Source of the DNA: an uncultured Clostridia bacterium
GTDB taxonomy: Bacteria; Bacillota; Clostridia; Oscillospirales; Ruminococcaceae
Direction of reading: 5' to 3'
Length of the DNA stretch: 6,384 bases
NCBI GenBank assembly: GCA_947624425.1
Contig: CANQKG010000084.1
Coordinates: forward strand, 1 to 6,384
Below are positions 6,058-6,384 of this stretch, piece after piece (position 1 is the stretch's first letter; each line of letters begins with the position of its first letter). The notes below the pieces were generated by a model. That model did not search any database. It was not told the origin of the DNA and saw only the letters and a program-made list of their open reading frames with translations. A program made the translations under genes and the position numbers.

Positions 6058-6071
6058 CGTGTTAAAAAATG

Positions 6072-6098
6072 AAAAACCGCCTATTTTAGGCGGTTTTT
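6072..6098 (-). terminator. Bidirectional terminator ending the tRNA operon
   Basis: CCGCCTA at 6077-6083 and TAGGCGG at 6087-6093 form a perfect 7-bp stem with a TTT loop. Five A residues before and five T residues after extend it, so it has a T tract on either strand. On the minus strand it begins seven bases after the encoded CCA of tRNA-Gln and is followed by further T-rich sequence. It therefore fits as the terminator of the tRNA transcript, and it would also stop rightward read-through from the prophage. Confidence 0.85.
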
Positions 6099-6105
6099 CG
6101 GCTTT

Positions 6106-6140
6106 TGGCTGGGGTAGCTGGACTCGAACCAGCGGAATGA
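6106..6140. other. Candidate prophage attachment region (tRNA-Gln 3' end)
   Basis: This stretch covers the T arm, the acceptor 3' strand and the encoded CCA of tRNA-Gln, the part of tRNA genes most often used as an attachment core by tyrosine integrases. The tRNA's 3' end points to the lysis end of the prophage, as expected for such an insertion. No second copy can be seen because the other prophage end is outside the window. The crossover could equally lie in 5902-6105. Confidence 0.3.
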
Positions 6141-6181
6141 CGGAGTCAAAGTCCGTTGCCTTACCACTTGGCGATACCCCA
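6106..6181 (-). tRNA. tRNA-Gln (anticodon UUG)
   Basis: The acceptor strands TGGGGTA and TACCCCA pair over 7 bp, with discriminator G and an encoded CCA at 6108-6106. The anticodon stem ACGGA/TCCGT encloses the loop CTTTGAC, giving anticodon TTG, which reads CAA. The T arm is GCTGG-TTCGAGT-CCAGC (complement of 6117-6133). All arms are intact, so the gene should be functional even if the prophage joined at its 3' end. The gap to tRNA-His is six bases, so they are probably one transcript. Confidence 0.95.
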
Positions 6182-6187
6182 ATGGGT

Positions 6188-6265
<78 letters not shown>

Positions 6266-6292
6266 ATATATGGGGTATTGCTGTAAAGTAAG

Positions 6293-6369
6293 TGGCACGC
6301 CCGACAGGACTTGAACCTGTGGCCTACTGCTTAGAAGGCAGTTGCTCTATCCAGCTGAGCTACGAGCGC
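6293..6369 (-). tRNA. tRNA-Arg (anticodon UCU)
   Basis: The 77-base gene has anticodon stem ACTGC/GCAGT around the loop CTTCTAA, giving anticodon TCT, which reads AGA. The acceptor stem GCGCTCG pairs with CGGGCGT using two G-U pairs, the discriminator is G, and CCA is encoded at 6295-6293. The T arm is ACAGG-TTCAAGT-CCTGT. It lies 27 bases upstream of tRNA-His in the same operon. Confidence 0.95.
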
Positions 6370-6374
6370 ATATG

Positions 6375-6384
6375 TGGAGCGGGT
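6375..6384 (-). tRNA. 3' tip of a further tRNA, probably tRNA-Gly (partial)
   Basis: The last ten bases read ACCCGCTCCA on the minus strand, five bases upstream of tRNA-Arg. An acceptor 3' strand ending CCCGC with discriminator U and an encoded CCA is typical of bacterial tRNA-Gly. The anticodon is outside the window, so the identity is a guess from the acceptor end alone. Confidence 0.55.

Noticed and set aside
6271..6280. TGGGGTATTG in the tRNA spacer, resembling the tRNA-Gln 5' end in the other orientation
   Set aside because: The match is only about eight bases and no other tRNA arms are present, so it is not a tRNA remnant that can be supported.

Overview
The window reads as the right-hand end of an integrated siphophage (prophage) in a Gram-positive, Firmicutes-type bacterium, followed by a host-type tRNA cluster. 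A member of the Clostridia (Oscillospiraceae/Ruminococcaceae-like) is my best guess. The reasons are AGGAGG-type ribosome binding sites, moderately GC-rich coding DNA, an SPP1-type holin, an M23 endolysin with clostridial W-type (ChW-like) repeats, and a Dit / Gp37-like / baseplate-fibre gene order typical of gut Clostridia prophages. The genus is inferred, not proven.

Bases 1-4481 are the tail-tip and host-recognition module, all on the + strand. In order they hold the last codons of the tape measure protein, a distal tail protein (Dit), a Gp37-like baseplate hub protein, a 563-residue modular baseplate/receptor-binding protein, and a small fibre protein that is mostly a peptidase S74-type chaperone domain with its Ser-Lys dyad intact. 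Genes are separated by at most 15 bases or overlap, each with its own Shine-Dalgarno site, so they look like one late operon driven from a promoter outside the window.

Bases 4478-5823 are the lysis module on the same strand: a small one-helix membrane protein (GTG start overlapping the chaperone stop), an SPP1-family holin and an M23-type endolysin. A strong intrinsic terminator at 5860-5901 closes the operon.

Bases 5824-6105 have no credible protein gene but are dense in signals. They hold the late terminator, a near-consensus minus-strand sigma-A promoter (TTGACT, 17-base spacer, TATAAT) that would make an RNA of only about 55 nt ending at a perfect 10-bp hairpin with a U tract, an AT-rich terminator-like hairpin at 6024-6057, and a bidirectional terminator at 6072-6098.

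Bases 6106-6384 hold minus-strand tRNA genes: Gln(UUG), His(GUG), Arg(UCU) and the 3' tip of a fourth, probably Gly. All encode CCA. The tRNA cluster's 3' end faces the lysis end of the prophage, which is the geometry expected if the phage integrated at or just beyond the tRNA-Gln 3' end. The most unusual items are the tiny convergent RNA unit between the lysis operon and the tRNA genes, the S74 chaperone carried on a separate small fibre gene with an acidic insertion, and the C-terminal half of the baseplate protein, which I cannot assign.
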